Below, piece by piece: positions 12,601-21,153 of a stretch of 64,000 nt of DNA; position 1 is the stretch's first letter, and each line of letters starts with the position of its first letter. Position numbers and translations under genes: made by a program. Source of the stretch: Siphonodentalium dalli (Eukaryota > Mollusca > Scaphopoda > Gadilida > Siphonodentaliidae); contig CP136068.1 of the NCBI GenBank assembly GCA_032622095.1, positions 122,951,989-123,015,988 of the forward strand. The letters are read 5' to 3'. Under the pieces are notes generated by a model. It searched no databases. It was not told where the DNA came from and worked only from the letters and a program-made list of their open reading frames with translations.

Positions 12601-15600
12601 TCACCAGTAAGTGGATCGGTAACTTTATAAGACAGAGTACTCACCTCACCAGTAAGTGGATCGGTAACTTTATAAGACAGAGTACTCACCTCACCAGTAA
12701 GTGGATCGGTAACTTTATAAGACAGAGTACTCACCTCACCAGTAAGTGGATCGGTAACTTTATAAGACAGAGTACTCACCTCACCAGTAAGTGGATCAGT
12801 AACTTTATAAGACAGAGTACTCACCTCACCAGTAAGTGGATCGGTAACTTTATAAGACAGAGTACTCACCTCACCAGTAAGTGGATCGGTAACTTTATAA
12901 GACAGAGTACTCACCTCACCAGTAAGTGGATCGGTAACTTTATAAGACAGAGTACTCACCTCACCAGTAAGTGGATCGGTAACTTTACAGAGTACTCACC
13001 TCACCAGTAAGTGGATCGGTAACTTTATAAGAGAGAGTACTCACCTCACCAGTAAGTGGATCGGTAACTTTATAAGACAGAGTACTCACCTCACCAGTAA
13101 GTGGATCGGTAACTTTATAAGACAGAGTACTCACCTCACCAGTAAGTGGATCGGTAACTTTACAGAGTACTCACCTCACCAGTAAGTGGATCGGTAACTT
13201 TATAAGACAGAGTACTCACCTCACCAGTAAGTGGATCGGTAACTTTATAAGACAGAGTACTCACCTCACCAGTAAGTGGATCGGTAACTTTATAAGACAG
13301 AGTACTCACCTCACCAGTAAGTGGATCGGTAACTTTATAAGACAGAGTACTCACCTCCCCAGTAAGTGGATCGGTAACTTTACAGAGTACTCACCTCACC
13401 AGTAAGTGGATCGGTAACTTTATAAGACAGAGTACTCACCTCACCAGTAAGTGGATCGGTAACTTTATAAGACAGAGTACTCACCTCACCAGTAAGTGGA
13501 TCGGTAACTTTACAGAGTACTCACCTCACCAGTAAGTGGATCGGTAACTTTATAAGACAGAGTACTCACCTCACCAGTAAGTGGATCGGTAACTTTATAA
13601 GACAGAGTACTCACCTCACCAGTAAGTGGATCGGTAACTTTATAAGACAGAGTACTCACCTCACCAGTAAGTGGATCGGTAACTTTATAAGACAGAGTAC
13701 TCACCTCACCAGTAAGTGGATCGGTAACTTTATAAGAGAGAGTACTCACCTCACCAGTAAGTGGATCGGTAACTTTATAAGACAGAGTACTCACCTCACC
13801 AGTAAGTGGATCGGTAACTTTATAAGACAGAGTACTCACCTCACCAGTAAGTGGATCGGTAACTTTATAAGACAGAGTACTCACCTCACCAGTAAGTGGA
13901 TCGGTAACTTTATAAGAGAGAGTACTCACCTCACCAGTAAGTGGATCGGTAACTTTATAAGACAGAGTACTCACCTCACCAGTAAGTGGATCGGTAACTT
14001 TATAAGACAGAGTACTCACCTCACCAGTAAGTGGATCGGTAACTTTATAAGACAGAGTACTCACCTCACCAGTAAGTGGATCGGTAACTTTATAAGACAG
14101 AGTACTCACCTCACCAGTAAGTGGATCGGTAACTTTATAAGACAGAGTACTCACCTCACCAGTAAGTGGATCGGTAACTTTATAAGACAGAGTACTCACC
14201 TCACCAGTAAGTGGATCGGTAACTTTATAAGACAGAGTACTCACCTCACCAGTAAGTGGATCGGTAACTTTCAGACACGATGAGTCTAGCTTTCCTCTAA
14301 CTTTGAATTTTGGGACATTCTGTTTCTGAAGAAAAAGTTGAACATCCATTTAGGAAATCTTAAAAATAATTCTCAGATAAAGACATCACAAATATCTCTT
14401 GAAAAAACTGTGATGTTCTAAAAAAAAATATGATGACTGCAAGTACAAATGTAGTCTATTCTTTCGTACCCAGAATTCACGCAGGTCATCCTATAATACC
14501 CGCTGCTGGCAAATATTGAGTAAACCCCGTTGCGGGCACGAGTGAAGAGTTCATTATGTAGGTTTGTTTTGAGGAATTTTTTTTTATTAATTGTTTTTCT
14601 TTAGACACAACTCCGGATCCACGGGGTGCATGGTGAACCCAACTTCAACCAAATGCTAACAGTTCGACGAATAAAGCTCCATAAAGTGACGAAATGCTCT
14701 ATGAAGTATGAGAATAAGCTTCCATGTTTCAATTGTGTGTGTTTTCAGCTCCAAGATGAGTGCTTGGTGTTAAATTTGGACAACGTTATCAACATTCCAT
14801 TGATAGTTTGATACAGATAATTTAGGAGACTAAATCTATTGGAATTTGCTGCATTTAAGTAGGAAAATATTGACAATTGCACAAGACACTCCACAGTGTT
14901 GCGAGTAAACCCCATTGCGGGCATGATTTTTGCCGCATCGGAGTTTACTCCTGCCCGCATTACGTTTTACTTTATCGATGTACGTTATGTTTGGAAAGAT
15001 TTCTTTATTCAAGTTACTTGATAGGGATTTTGGGGTTTTTAGTACCAAAAAACGTCAAGGATAGACTGCTCAACCGTTTCAAAAAAAATTCTCGAGAAGT
15101 GTCTGCAGTGAAAGTTTTGATGCATGAAACTTAAATTTACCCTGACATTCCGAATGCGCTTGACTAAGATTGTGTTTTTCTCGAGAACTGTTATCTGAAT
15201 TATCCCTAAACTCCTGTCACAGCATAAATAGGTATTGCCTATCATATACGTCTTCCATTGGTTAGTATAACTTCTAAATTGACTACTTTTAACTAATTAG
15301 ACTAGCTCTGGTATGGAAAAGTCTAACTGTTATAGCCCGATGTGTGGTTTACTGACACCCGCACCAGGGTTTACTGCCTGCAGTGGGGATTATAGTTTGA
15401 CCAGCGTGAAATTCCTTATATCATAATTTGGTATGCATCTTTATCTTGTCATGAGTCTTTACTCTGGCTATGCCTGATGATATCATACTGCACCAAATTG
15501 CACCAATTAAAACCCTGGTAACTTTTTTGATGTTCTGAGCTTTATAACATTCAAAAGAAAATGCACGTAGGTATATTTCTTAGTTACATATGTAATACAT

Positions 15601-18600
15601 GTTCCTTTTAGACCAAGTCTTCTTGGTCCAAAAAATCTTGGGATATCAGTTGGGTTGATGCTGTTTTGGACCGAATTCCATCCCGTTACTCTTCTTTAAT
15701 GGGCTTTCATTGAAAAGACGTACTACATTTACACGTGGAGTCCTGGCATTAACATGAACTAGTATATGTGATTAATCACCTGACATGTCCGCGAATAATC
15801 TGCCTTCAAAATGATATATCATTTACTGTGATAGAAAAAGGTATAGTGATGATAGAATCATTTAATATATTGTCTACTTTCATTTTCTGATTGCGCGACA
15901 AATCAAAATATTCAAGGCTTTGTTTACTTATAAATCTCAATGCATTGACATTCAACGGACCTCTGATTTACGCATGTTTGAAATCACTGTGCTTTGGAAA
16001 GACCGCCCTCGATGTTCATATATGCAAAGTATCCATTTGACCTAATCCGAAGACATACAAGCAGGATAACACCCACCCATGATTCTGGGCGTAAAGTCCA
16101 TTATAGAAGAGTAACAGGAGGGGATTCGGTCCAAAACAGCATCTTCCCAAAACCATATCAACCCAACCAATATCCCAAGCTGTTTTGGACCTGAAGACTT
16201 GGTCTAGTTCCTTAATAATGGGATTCACAGTACTAGTAGGTGATAGTCCCAGCTCAGGATTGTATAATATGTGACCCGCCATATCAAATCCAGTCGGAAG
16301 TCGGGAATTTTTTACCCTGTGCCAATGCATTCTCTTATATATGCGAGTCGACCATAGGTCGCCTCGCATATATAAGAGAATGCATTGGCTTAACAATTTT
16401 TTATCATGTGTTTTAAATAAATGTTTCTTACAATTTTTAGGACATAAAATAAAATAACATCCATTACCCTGTAGGGAGCCCCACACATATATAGAAGCAC
16501 ATAGAAGAGTGTTGTCTGCTCATGTTTGTCTGGGGCTCTGTATGGGTGAAATTATAAAATTGTTAAAGAATACAAGAACAAATTATTAAAATTGTAAAAA
16601 ATTGTTAGGCCAATGCATTCTCTTATATATGCGAGGCGACCTATGGTCGACTCGCATATATAAGAGAATGCATTGGCACAGGGTAAAAAAATCCCGACTT
16701 CAGACTGGATTTGATATGGCGGGTCACATTTAGGCAAACTTTTAAGTTAATTTTGCTTGCGTTGCTTACAATCATGGGAATTTCCCTGGGTATGAATTCA
16801 ATGTTTATTGGGAAATCGACACACAAAATAAAAAAAAAGAGTTGGGAAATTGACACACAAAGTAAAAAAAAGAGTTGGGGCCACCCACTACAGTGAAATA
16901 CATTATTAAGGAACAGGTACTAACTGAGAAATATATTCCTGCATTGTTTATTCAATGTTATAAAGTTTCCCCGTCAAAAGAGGTCAGAACATCAAAAAGT
17001 TCCCAGGTTTTGAATGGTTGGAATATCATCTATATGGACGTATTCTTAGAGTATTCAAGTGTTTACTCAATGTGCCACACAGCACAAGGGTAAAATATTA
17101 ATCACAAGCCTTGAAGTAGTGTGTCTGACATTAAAGTTTGCAAAATGAGGTCCCCAGATGGTGGAATTAGTGACGCTACACTGCACAGCGGGCTAGCATC
17201 ACAAAATTCACCCTCTGGCCATCTCATTCTGCTTAGGCCTGCTATGGGAGACCTAGGATCAGATTGAAGTTCCCCGGTCCCTAACAGATTACTCTCACGG
17301 AACGCCGTTATGGGTGGCATCTAGTATGCACCCAGTTAGAAATTTGCTGATGGAACAAAGCCAAATATTTGATATTTACAATGGCAATGTAACACAATTC
17401 CAAGATTATCTGGAAATGTTCTGAGATTTCACTCAACTGCATCTTCGAAAGAAAAGAAAAAATCAGACTAATTTAGCTGAATAATAGTAATTTTCAAGTT
17501 CAATATCCATCAGTTATACATACCTCCTTTATATTAGTCAATGTATCTGGACTAATTGCGAAATTCACCGGTTGAATTTTGAACTTTTCTTTCTGTTCCT
17601 AAAATAAATGAGGGCAAAAAATGCTCAGTTTATCTCCTATGTTGTCAATTCAAGTTTTGCATTATCCTCGAGAATATCAAAATAGCGATATGAACTGTAA
17701 AAGTTTATTTGGCAAACATCTGTCCAACAATTAGATAACTAAAAGTAAATTTATCATCCGGAAACTAATATAACCGGCAAATTTTATGTCGCCAAGGACC
17801 ATAACTTACGGCAAAAAATTAATCCACATACCAAATTAAAAAACAATCAGATTACAAAAACTAAAGTTATCATACGGAAACCAAAATAATCGGCAAATTA
17901 TATGTCGACAAGGACCATCCGGAAACCACAAAATTCTAAGTCGAAAAGGGGCCATGACTCCAGCAAAAATGGGCAGACCTGTGTTTTGAGGTGATAAACT
18001 CACATACCAAATTTGGTTTTGATTCGATAGCCCAAAATAAAGTTCTCATCCGGAAACTTTCCGAACGGACGGACACCAGCTAATTTAATTGTCCCCAAAA
18101 AGACTTTATATTTTCTGTTGCCACTTTCTTTCCGACCAATATTTTTTGGTACCACTTTTGAATAGAATATTACCAAAAACAAAAGAAACAAATTAGTCTG
18201 ATGCATTGTTGCCAAAATCTAACTTACGCTTACGATTCATATTTGCTGTATGTCACAGTTTGTGAAAGCTGAGATAAATACGAAGGACATATTTATAATA
18301 ATTTACCTAACGACGTAGACTTCAGGAAGCCTTTCTGACTAATGTTTATCAAATTGGAGTCAATAGCCGTACTCAGTGTTAAAATCGAGTATAAATTTGA
18401 AACCCATTCACCCCAGCGATATAATAAGTCTTTGTGACATAAGCCGCGAATCCATTATACGCTTTCAATTAGGACCCAATTAGCTGTGACACGACCGTAT
18501 ATCAATGTGTATTTTGTTTCCTACCTATTGACTGCAAGGTTTATATGGTAGTCCGATGGGTATCAATTGCCAAAAGCCAAAAAGCTAGGTGTTAATTATT

Positions 18601-19755
18601 GTTGCAAATCAGGATTGTTTTGGTGCAAATTCATTTTTTTATAGCAATTTGCTAAATTGGCAATCGGCAGCGTGAACCCTGATAATAATAATAATGGAGA
18701 ACAAAATTGGAAGAAAAGTTTAAAGGACAGGCCTAAAAAATGGTGCTGGTCATTTTCAGAATGAGGTCCCCAGAAATTGAAGTTAGTGACGCTACCCTGC
18801 ACAAAGGGCTAGCATCACAAAATTCATCCTCTGGGGACCTCATTGGCTCATTGCCTGCATGGCCTCATCTGTTATGGGAGACCTGGACACAGATTTAAGT
18901 TCCCAGATGGTGAATATTGTGATGTGCACCCAATGGACACCTCGATTATGCATTGTGTCGTCTGCCAATTTGCAGATTTAGAGAAACAATACTAAAAATA
19001 AAAATAAACTTTGTGAAGACTGAAGAAGTTTCTAAAGAAATTTAAAGACATATTATGGACTTGTTCGGTGCGAGAAACTGATAGGTTAGTACTCAGGCGC
19101 TATGCCAAGTGTGGGAATATAGCATTCTACTAGCATTACCAAAAATTTCAAAGAAATAAACCATAACGCTCCATAGACATCATTGTCTGAACTACACTTA
19201 ATTGTAAATATTTACATCTTGATTCGGGACACTGCGATCGGCGATAAACTAACGCAAATGATTTCGCCACCGAGAGTCATTGCATTTAATCAATATATAA
19301 GAATGACGTGTGTGTACTTTAAATATGGATTAATATTCGTAAAAATAACTACTTTAAACAATTTTTTTCTCCGGTTCTATTTGAACATCCTATCGGAGTG
19401 TTTCACATCACTTAAAAAACTTGTTAATTTGAAAATAAAGATACTATCCAGAGAAGATGATGTCTAAGCAGAATGAGGTCCTCAGATGATGAATTTATTG
19501 GTGCTAGCCCACTGTGTGGGGTAGCGTCACTAAATTCACCCTCTGGGACCTCATTCTGCGAATGTCTGGCACCATATTTTCAGTCCTGGATGCACTAATT
19601 GTCTCTAAAAATGCAGTTCATTACTCAATTTAATTTTGATATGAAACAGGATGCTAAAATTAACTATTACAAACCTTATATTCCACAATAAATTCACATT
19701 GCTTTTGCAAATCCTTGCTCAGGAGTGATCTTTTCATGTCAACTTTCAAAGAATA
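563..19755 (-). CDS. VPS26C: VPS26C (DSCR3), Retriever complex arrestin-fold subunit; 3' six coding exons
   Basis: Six exons on the minus strand join in phase into 549 nt (182 residues and stop): 19755-19675, 17598-17524, 14325-14245, 11219-11123, 7786-7661, 651-563. All internal boundaries are AG/GT. The product aligns, from memory, with residues of about 116 to the C-terminus of vertebrate VPS26C: DMKRSLLSKDL, VNFAISPDTLTNIKE, VPKFKVRGKLDSS, LVRVETCGCAEGYAKD, TEIQNIQIAEGDVCRG, FPRLFTCPSL, DDHLVTENFP. VPS26C binds VPS35L and VPS29 in Retriever, which works with SNX17 and the CCC complex to recycle cargo from endosomes. The fold is an arrestin-like beta sandwich; the piece here covers the end of the N-lobe and the whole C-lobe. 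The first ~115 residues (MG... start exon included) were not found and should lie above 19755. The intron after exon 14325-14245 opens with a 52-copy satellite made from the exon end. Identification is firm; the transcript structure near the satellite is not. Confidence 0.93.
652..1440. other. VPS26C intron sequence, no feature recognised
   Basis: AT-rich; I see no exon, repeat family or RNA in it apart from a short purine/AT stretch with repeated 'gtatttg' around 1025-1110. Confidence 0.6.
1517..1594 (-). repeat. tRNA-derived SINE head
   Basis: On the minus strand the sequence has an A-box-like TAGCTCAGTTGGTTA and, about 45 nt on, a B-box-like GGTTCAAATCC. The stems are not clean enough for a functional tRNA, and the copy continues into unrelated DNA, so a SINE is more likely. 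Confidence 0.6.
1705..2050. repeat. ~30-bp tandem array, about 12 units
   Basis: Units of 28-31 bp around 'cataaagttacccagg' plus 'ttctcccaaatgta' repeat from 1705 to 2050 with 10-25% divergence. The open frames read through it on both strands are products of its near-triplet period. It lies in the last VPS26C intron. Confidence 0.9.
2317..2735. mobile_element. R-family element
   Basis: Outer ends CAAGCCTGAGTTTAGTGTGC and GGCACC...CCAGGCTTGG are inverted, and inside each lies GCAGAATGAGGTCCCCAGAG / CTCTGGGGACCTCATT. A second inner inverted pair carries 'gacgacacattgcataatc'. No coding sequence. Confidence 0.8.
2825..3020. mobile_element. R-family fragment
   Basis: Diverged inverted pair (CCCCAGGGGTGAATTTAGTG / CACCAAATTCACCCTCTGGG) followed by the R internal sequence 'ctcaggtgatgttcattg'. 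One end is missing. Confidence 0.65.
3189..3590. mobile_element. K-family MITE
   Basis: Terminal inverted repeats TTAAAGGTACTCAATCCGAT and ATTGGATTGAGTACCTTTAA. Its interior (ttggcttcgggggtaaaaaa, gattctgataactgaag) recurs in opposite order at 62864-63308 and in part at 27757-27900. Confidence 0.8.
3591..4442. other. VPS26C intron sequence, no clear feature
   Basis: A weak imperfect palindrome (ccttgtcaccgagt...actcagtgacaag) lies at 3638-3681. Otherwise I recognise nothing. Confidence 0.5.
4443..4657. mobile_element. E-family palindromic MITE without the hairpin cassette
   Basis: TTAA at both ends; ends CCCTTTCAGTGCCAAGTTCG and its complement. The whole element is one near-perfect foldback with a small central loop at about 4548-4552 (agagctctt|agggctctt). 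Compare the copy at 29141, which carries the shared TATATA hairpin instead. Confidence 0.9.
4658..5502. other. VPS26C intron sequence, no feature recognised
   Basis: AT-rich unique sequence, with a short direct duplication 'tccctgtgaaatatttg' at 4769 and 4789. Confidence 0.5.
5503..5763. mobile_element. M-family MITE with a short internal tandem repeat
   Basis: Starts 'actaaatggatccttccaccca', contains the GTTCAACAAATG / CATTTGTTGAAC type pair, and ends in AAAGGGGTTAA. Between 5645 and 5755 the motif 'actactcgNcaatgagtattta' is repeated about four times. Confidence 0.75.
5945..6005 (-). repeat. tRNA-like SINE fragment
   Basis: Minus strand reads GGCCTCGGTGGCTCAATCGG followed by 'TTATGGGCACAACTC', an A-box-like start. 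A convincing B box was not seen. Confidence 0.4.
6822..7495. mobile_element. M-family MITE carrying a GATCGACCTAT satellite
   Basis: Left end 'tttctatactaaatggattctcc', right end 'agtagaaagggttaa' with TTAA. The loop normally between the arms is replaced by the array at 6945-7430. Confidence 0.8.
6945..7430. repeat. 11/15-bp tandem array (cctatgatcga)
   Basis: About 485 bp of cctatgatcga units, with interspersed 15-bp variants gaccgacctatgatc and occasional gttcga. It lies wholly inside an M-family element. Confidence 0.95.
7661..7786 (-). CDS. VPS26C: VPS26C coding exon (TEIQNIQIAEGDVCRG...)
   Basis: One hundred and twenty-six nt, phase 1 in and 1 out, acceptor ttttttttcag, donor ATAG|gtgagt. 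It encodes ATEIQNIQIAEGDVCRG, a PIPIYMIFPRLFTCPSL strand and NNFKI. This is the most conserved part of the C-lobe in VPS26C. An M-family MITE begins about 22 bp upstream of the acceptor, at 7808. Confidence 0.95.
7808..8085. mobile_element. M-family MITE
   Basis: Left end 'ctttactaaatactcaatga', inner inverted pair aaatgttcagataataagtt / aacttattatatgaacattt, right end 'gtaagggttaa' with TTAA at 8082. It ends up 22 bp from a VPS26C exon. Confidence 0.85.
8086..9290. other. VPS26C intron with a two-copy ~125-bp duplication and an M fragment
   Basis: 'cattctcggaataacttgccgaaatatgcagtg' near 8418 recurs with divergence near 8540 (direct duplication). An M-family arm (ttgaacttattatctgaaca) is at about 8870-8910. 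Nothing else seen. Confidence 0.55.
9295..10492. repeat. L-family dispersed/tandem repeat
   Basis: At least three near-tandem units of about 170 bp (9905-10440) plus degenerate ones at 9295-9500. Each carries 'aaattctaagttgaaaaagg', 'attcgaacttggcctgta' and 'ttggttcagatcaaataa', and the run ends in a 'gacggacggaaggtacgacg' simple stretch. Related copies: 17755-18085 and, reversed, 29560-30060. Non-coding, SINE- or satellite-like. Confidence 0.75.
10690..11101. mobile_element. R-family element
   Basis: Two inverted modules (GGTGAATTTAGCTATCCC... and GCAGAATGAGGTCCCCAGAG...) and the usual outer end 'gcaaatgacaggcacactaaactcag'. Its right end is 22 bp from a VPS26C splice donor. Confidence 0.8.
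11123..11219 (-). CDS. VPS26C: VPS26C coding exon (LVVEKCEAPIKSIEIQLVRV...)
   Basis: Ninety-seven nt, phase 0 in and 1 out, acceptor ttaatcgcag, donor GACG|gtgagt. It encodes LVVEKCEAPIKSIEIQLVRV then ETCGCAEGYAKD, nearly identical to the vertebrate LVVESSEAAIRSVELQLVRVETCGCAEGYARD. It follows directly on the PLTGE of the previous exon, which supports splicing out of the whole satellite. An R-family MITE ends about 22 bp beyond its donor. Confidence 0.95.
11321..11338. repeat. Poly-C run
   Basis: About 18 consecutive C residues beside the start of an R-family fragment; length is likely variable or uncertain. Confidence 0.85.
11340..11890. mobile_element. Two adjacent R-family elements
   Basis: A truncated copy (11340-11745, inverted module at 11631-11722) is followed by a compact palindrome at 11798-11881 with arms GCAGAATGAGGTCCCCAGAG and GGTGAATTTGGTGA. 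They lie between the satellite and the LVVEK exon. Confidence 0.75.
11957..14275 (-). repeat. 52-copy, 45-bp satellite made of a VPS26C exon end plus its 5' splice site
   Basis: Tandem array of a 45-bp unit. From the first to the last copy of the marker agtaagtgga (11976 to 14251) is 2275 bp, which equals 47 units of 45 bp plus 4 of 40 bp: 52 units. Read on the minus strand each unit is 27 bp of coding sequence (KVTDPLTGE) ending GAG, then GTGAGTACTC and the rest of an 18-bp intron piece. The four short units (junctions near 12987, 13161, 13381, 13511) lack 5 bp and break the open frame. Substitutions are few: for example gagag for gacag near 13031, 13735 and 13915, and single changes near 12011, 12052, 12797 and 13354. 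The near-identity implies recent expansion or ongoing homogenisation. Open frames on both strands here are by-products of the stop-free 45-bp period. Confidence 0.97.
14245..14325 (-). CDS. VPS26C: VPS26C coding exon ending in KVTDPLTGE, source of the 45-bp satellite
   Basis: Eighty-one nt, 27 codons, phase 0/0. The acceptor is ctttttcttcag; the first donor is GAG|GTGAGTAC at 14244/14245. It encodes KQNVPKFKVRGKLDSSCL followed by KVTDPLTGE (vertebrate LLPKFLLRGHLNST...PLTGE). The last 27 nt plus 18 nt of intron are the unit amplified in the adjoining satellite, so the true exon end cannot be fixed from sequence: any of the array's GAG|GTGAGT sites is an equally good donor. The reading frame stays open through the array to 13510, so readthrough to a distal donor would add whole 15-residue units. 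Confidence 0.92.
14350..15440. other. VPS26C intron sequence, no gene recognised
   Basis: Contains the loosely repeated phrase 'gagtaaaccccgttgcgggc' / 'gcgagtaaaccccattgcgggcatgat' (14517, 14902) and 'tttactcctgcccgca', probably a degraded repeat. No exon-like reading frame identified. Confidence 0.5.
15609..16206. mobile_element. Q-family element
   Basis: Ends TAGACCAAGTCTTCTTGGTC and its inverted partner ...TGAAGACTTGGTCTA, with long subterminal pairing (ttgggttgatgctgttttgg / ccaaaacagcatc...caaccc). Another copy is at 38110-38790. Open frames across it are not gene-like. Confidence 0.75.
16268..16730. mobile_element. D-family MITE (TA target) with paired hairpins
   Basis: Ends TATGTGACCCGCCATATCAA and its complement. 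Two copies of the shared hairpin (16318-16389 and 16610-16679) flank 'ttttatttaaataaatgtttct...gtcctaaaa' type interior. Confidence 0.9.
17104..17330. mobile_element. R-family element, truncated
   Basis: Left outer end 'acaagccttgaagtagtgtg', inverted module at 17143-17232, then R interior 'gggagacctaggatcagattgaag' before losing similarity. Confidence 0.7.
17524..17598 (-). CDS. VPS26C: VPS26C coding exon (EQKEKFKIQPVNFAISPDTL...)
   Basis: Seventy-five nt, 25 codons, phase 0/0, acceptor ttattttag, donor GAG|gtatgt. It encodes KFKIQPVNFAISPDTLTNIKE, matching the vertebrate KGKFTPSPVDFTITPETLQNVKE segment at the start of the C-lobe. An L-family repeat lies upstream in the same intron and an R element lies downstream at 17104. 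Confidence 0.93.
17755..18085. repeat. L-family repeat
   Basis: 'aaattctaagtcgaaaagg', 'gataaactcacataccaaat' and a final 'ccgaacggacggacac' are the L signatures. It lies in the intron between two VPS26C exons. Confidence 0.65.
18730..19589. mobile_element. R-family element interrupted by a G-family repeat
   Basis: R arms at 18757-18843 and 19465-19560; between 19035 and 19360 is an inverted-orientation copy of the G repeat. The outer end 'aatgtctggcaccatatttt' matches that at 11710. Confidence 0.65.
19035..19360 (-). repeat. G-family dispersed repeat
   Basis: Contains 'gtaaatatttacatcttgattcggga' and 'agaatgacgtgtgtg' phrases that recur reversed at 25445-25960 and 26848-27212, and partly at 47938-48180. 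Function unknown; no reading frame shared among copies. Confidence 0.65.
19675..19755 (-). CDS. VPS26C: VPS26C coding exon (YSLKVDMKRSLLSKDLQKQC...)
   Basis: Eighty-one nt, 27 codons, phase 0 at both ends, from acceptor tttgcag to donor AAG|gtttgt. It encodes YSLKVDMKRSLLSKDL and ends CEFIVEYK, equivalent to the vertebrate YTLRCDMKRSLLAKDL...CEFIV stretch that joins the two arrestin lobes. This is the most 5' exon I could find. Confidence 0.92.
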
Positions 19756-19825
19756 CTGCAAAATATAACATGAATAATCTTATTATTAGCCATAGTATAG
19801 CTGGGTTTGACAACTGAGATTTGTT

Positions 19826-19980
19826 AACCCTTCCATGACTGGAGCTTTCTGAAATTTTGCGAAAACCTTGTGCCAATAATGAATTCTCTTAAACAACACA
19901 GCTGGACAACAGATAATACAAGTGCAGAAGGATTCCTATTCATTAGTGGGAAGTGTTCAGATAATAAGTTAAAGATCCTC
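19826..19980. mobile_element. Chimeric S/M MITE fragment
   Basis: Starts with the S end 'gttaacccttccatgactggagctt', runs into a broken hairpin arm and then M-family interior 'acagataatacaagtgcagaaggattcc'. Confidence 0.5.
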
Positions 19981-20092
19981 TATCTCTTCCTGGTCACTTT
20001 CAACAACAACATACCTTCTGTGAAACTCCTTTTTAAGGCCATGATTAAAAGACCTCTGAATTTTCGAATGCCCAGATCAAATTATATACAAC

Positions 20093-20562
20093 ATATTCCA
20101 TATTATTCCACACCCATTGACGTGAGGCACATGTATTCAACGGAATCCCAGCCATTGAATACATATTAGTGTATACAATGTACCTCTAGTGGAATACAAG
20201 GCGGAACTATTCCTGTTGATGTTGACGCCAAGAAAGATTACATTACGTTGATCATCCGCTTCCGGTGATCCCCCCATAATTACTGGTTATTTGTCAGACT
20301 TAAATCAAAATAAAGGTAGCTATAGTAACAATGAAGGTGACATTCATAGATTGAACTTATCTGACTGAACGGTGTAGAATAAATACAGAACACAACTTGC
20401 ATCATAATCTCGAATCTTTTATCGAACTCGTTGCGGATGACGCAAAGTTATATTTCGCTCGAGCTATGCTCTCGCGAAATATATCCTTGCGCCATCCGCA
20501 ACTCATTCGATAAAAGATTCTCGATTAAGATGCGCGTTGTGTTCTGTCTATTTATATACCAT
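20093..20562. repeat. T-family repeat with foldback
   Basis: A block with ends TATTCCAC...GTGGAATA (20093-20205), then 'cttccggtgatc', and a hairpin with arms from 'agaacacaacttgcatcataatctcgaatc' at 20379 to its inverse ending 20550. The same order occurs at 34966-35560. Confidence 0.65.
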
Positions 20563-21150
20563 TTGAAAGAGGAAACTCCAAACATTGTATTATCAACTTA
20601 TCTGGTCAAATAAACTGTGAACATGTTGCTTTTGTCAAGGTACCGAAGTGTGTTCTGTGCTTAATTTTAATTCGATCTATACTTCCAGTTTATTGTTCTC
20701 AATGGAAGGGGAATAACTCTATCTCTTAGTTGTGAATTATGATGAATTCTGGGGTAAATAAAAGGGAACTCTTTGGGTGAATCTGAGAATCTCTATCACT
20801 TGGTGGATACCCCTAGGCCACAGCTGTTCCGTATTCTGGTGGAATATATATATTTTTGGTTCCTCTTCCAAATGGTATATAATATGGAATATTTTGTATA
20901 TAATAAAGTGACTGTACTGCCAGTTTATTATTCTCAACGAAAGGGGGGTAACTCTTCCAAATGGTATATAATATGGAATATGTTGTGTATAATGTGATCT
21001 AGGCATTCGAAAATTAAGTGGGCCTTTAACAGAGTTTTCAAAAGATAGATCTCTAACAAAATTGTGTAGTGTTCTAAAAATAGTTTCTCTAATAAAGTTA
21101 TTATTTTATAATGCTGAACTATACAGAAAGTTTCGGGAAGATACACATCA
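20563..21150. repeat. AT-rich dispersed repeat, partly duplicated
   Basis: 'cttccaaatggtatataatatggaatat' occurs at 20866 and 20957, with 'cagtttattNttctcaa' before each (20696, 20921). Related to 'attatatacaacatattccatattat' at 20069. No gene seen. Confidence 0.5.
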
Positions 21151-21153
21151 TCT

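Larger units (their letters stand above)
15445..17070. mobile_element. Nest: B-like inverted repeat enclosing a Q element and a D element
   Basis: 'tctttactctggctatgcc', 'tttttgatgttctgag' and 'aggtatatttcttagttac' at 15450-15595 reappear inverted at 16900-17030, matching the arms of the element at 60475. Between them lie Q (15609-16206) and D (16268-16730) copies. Confidence 0.55.

Noticed and set aside
11913-13010. A 365-codon plus-strand frame (repeating STHLTSKWIGNFIRQ) that looks like a repeat protein gene
   Set aside because: It is the antisense reading of the 45-bp satellite. The period is a multiple of three, so several frames stay open automatically; the minus-strand reading is explained by the VPS26C exon it was copied from.
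11957-14275. CRISPR-like array
   Set aside because: Units are contiguous with no unique spacers, the genome is eukaryotic, and the unit is derived from an exon-intron junction.
13510-14349. A stand-alone minus-strand gene of 279 codons starting MDVQLFLQKQNVP
   Set aside because: The first codons (MDVQLFLQ) are intron and acceptor sequence; the conserved part begins at KQNVPKFK. The rest is the VPS26C exon end plus satellite.
16016-16486. A 156-codon minus-strand frame
   Set aside because: It spans the Q element and part of the D element with its hairpin; the codons over the hairpin ([19 protein letters not shown]) recur wherever that repeat occurs.
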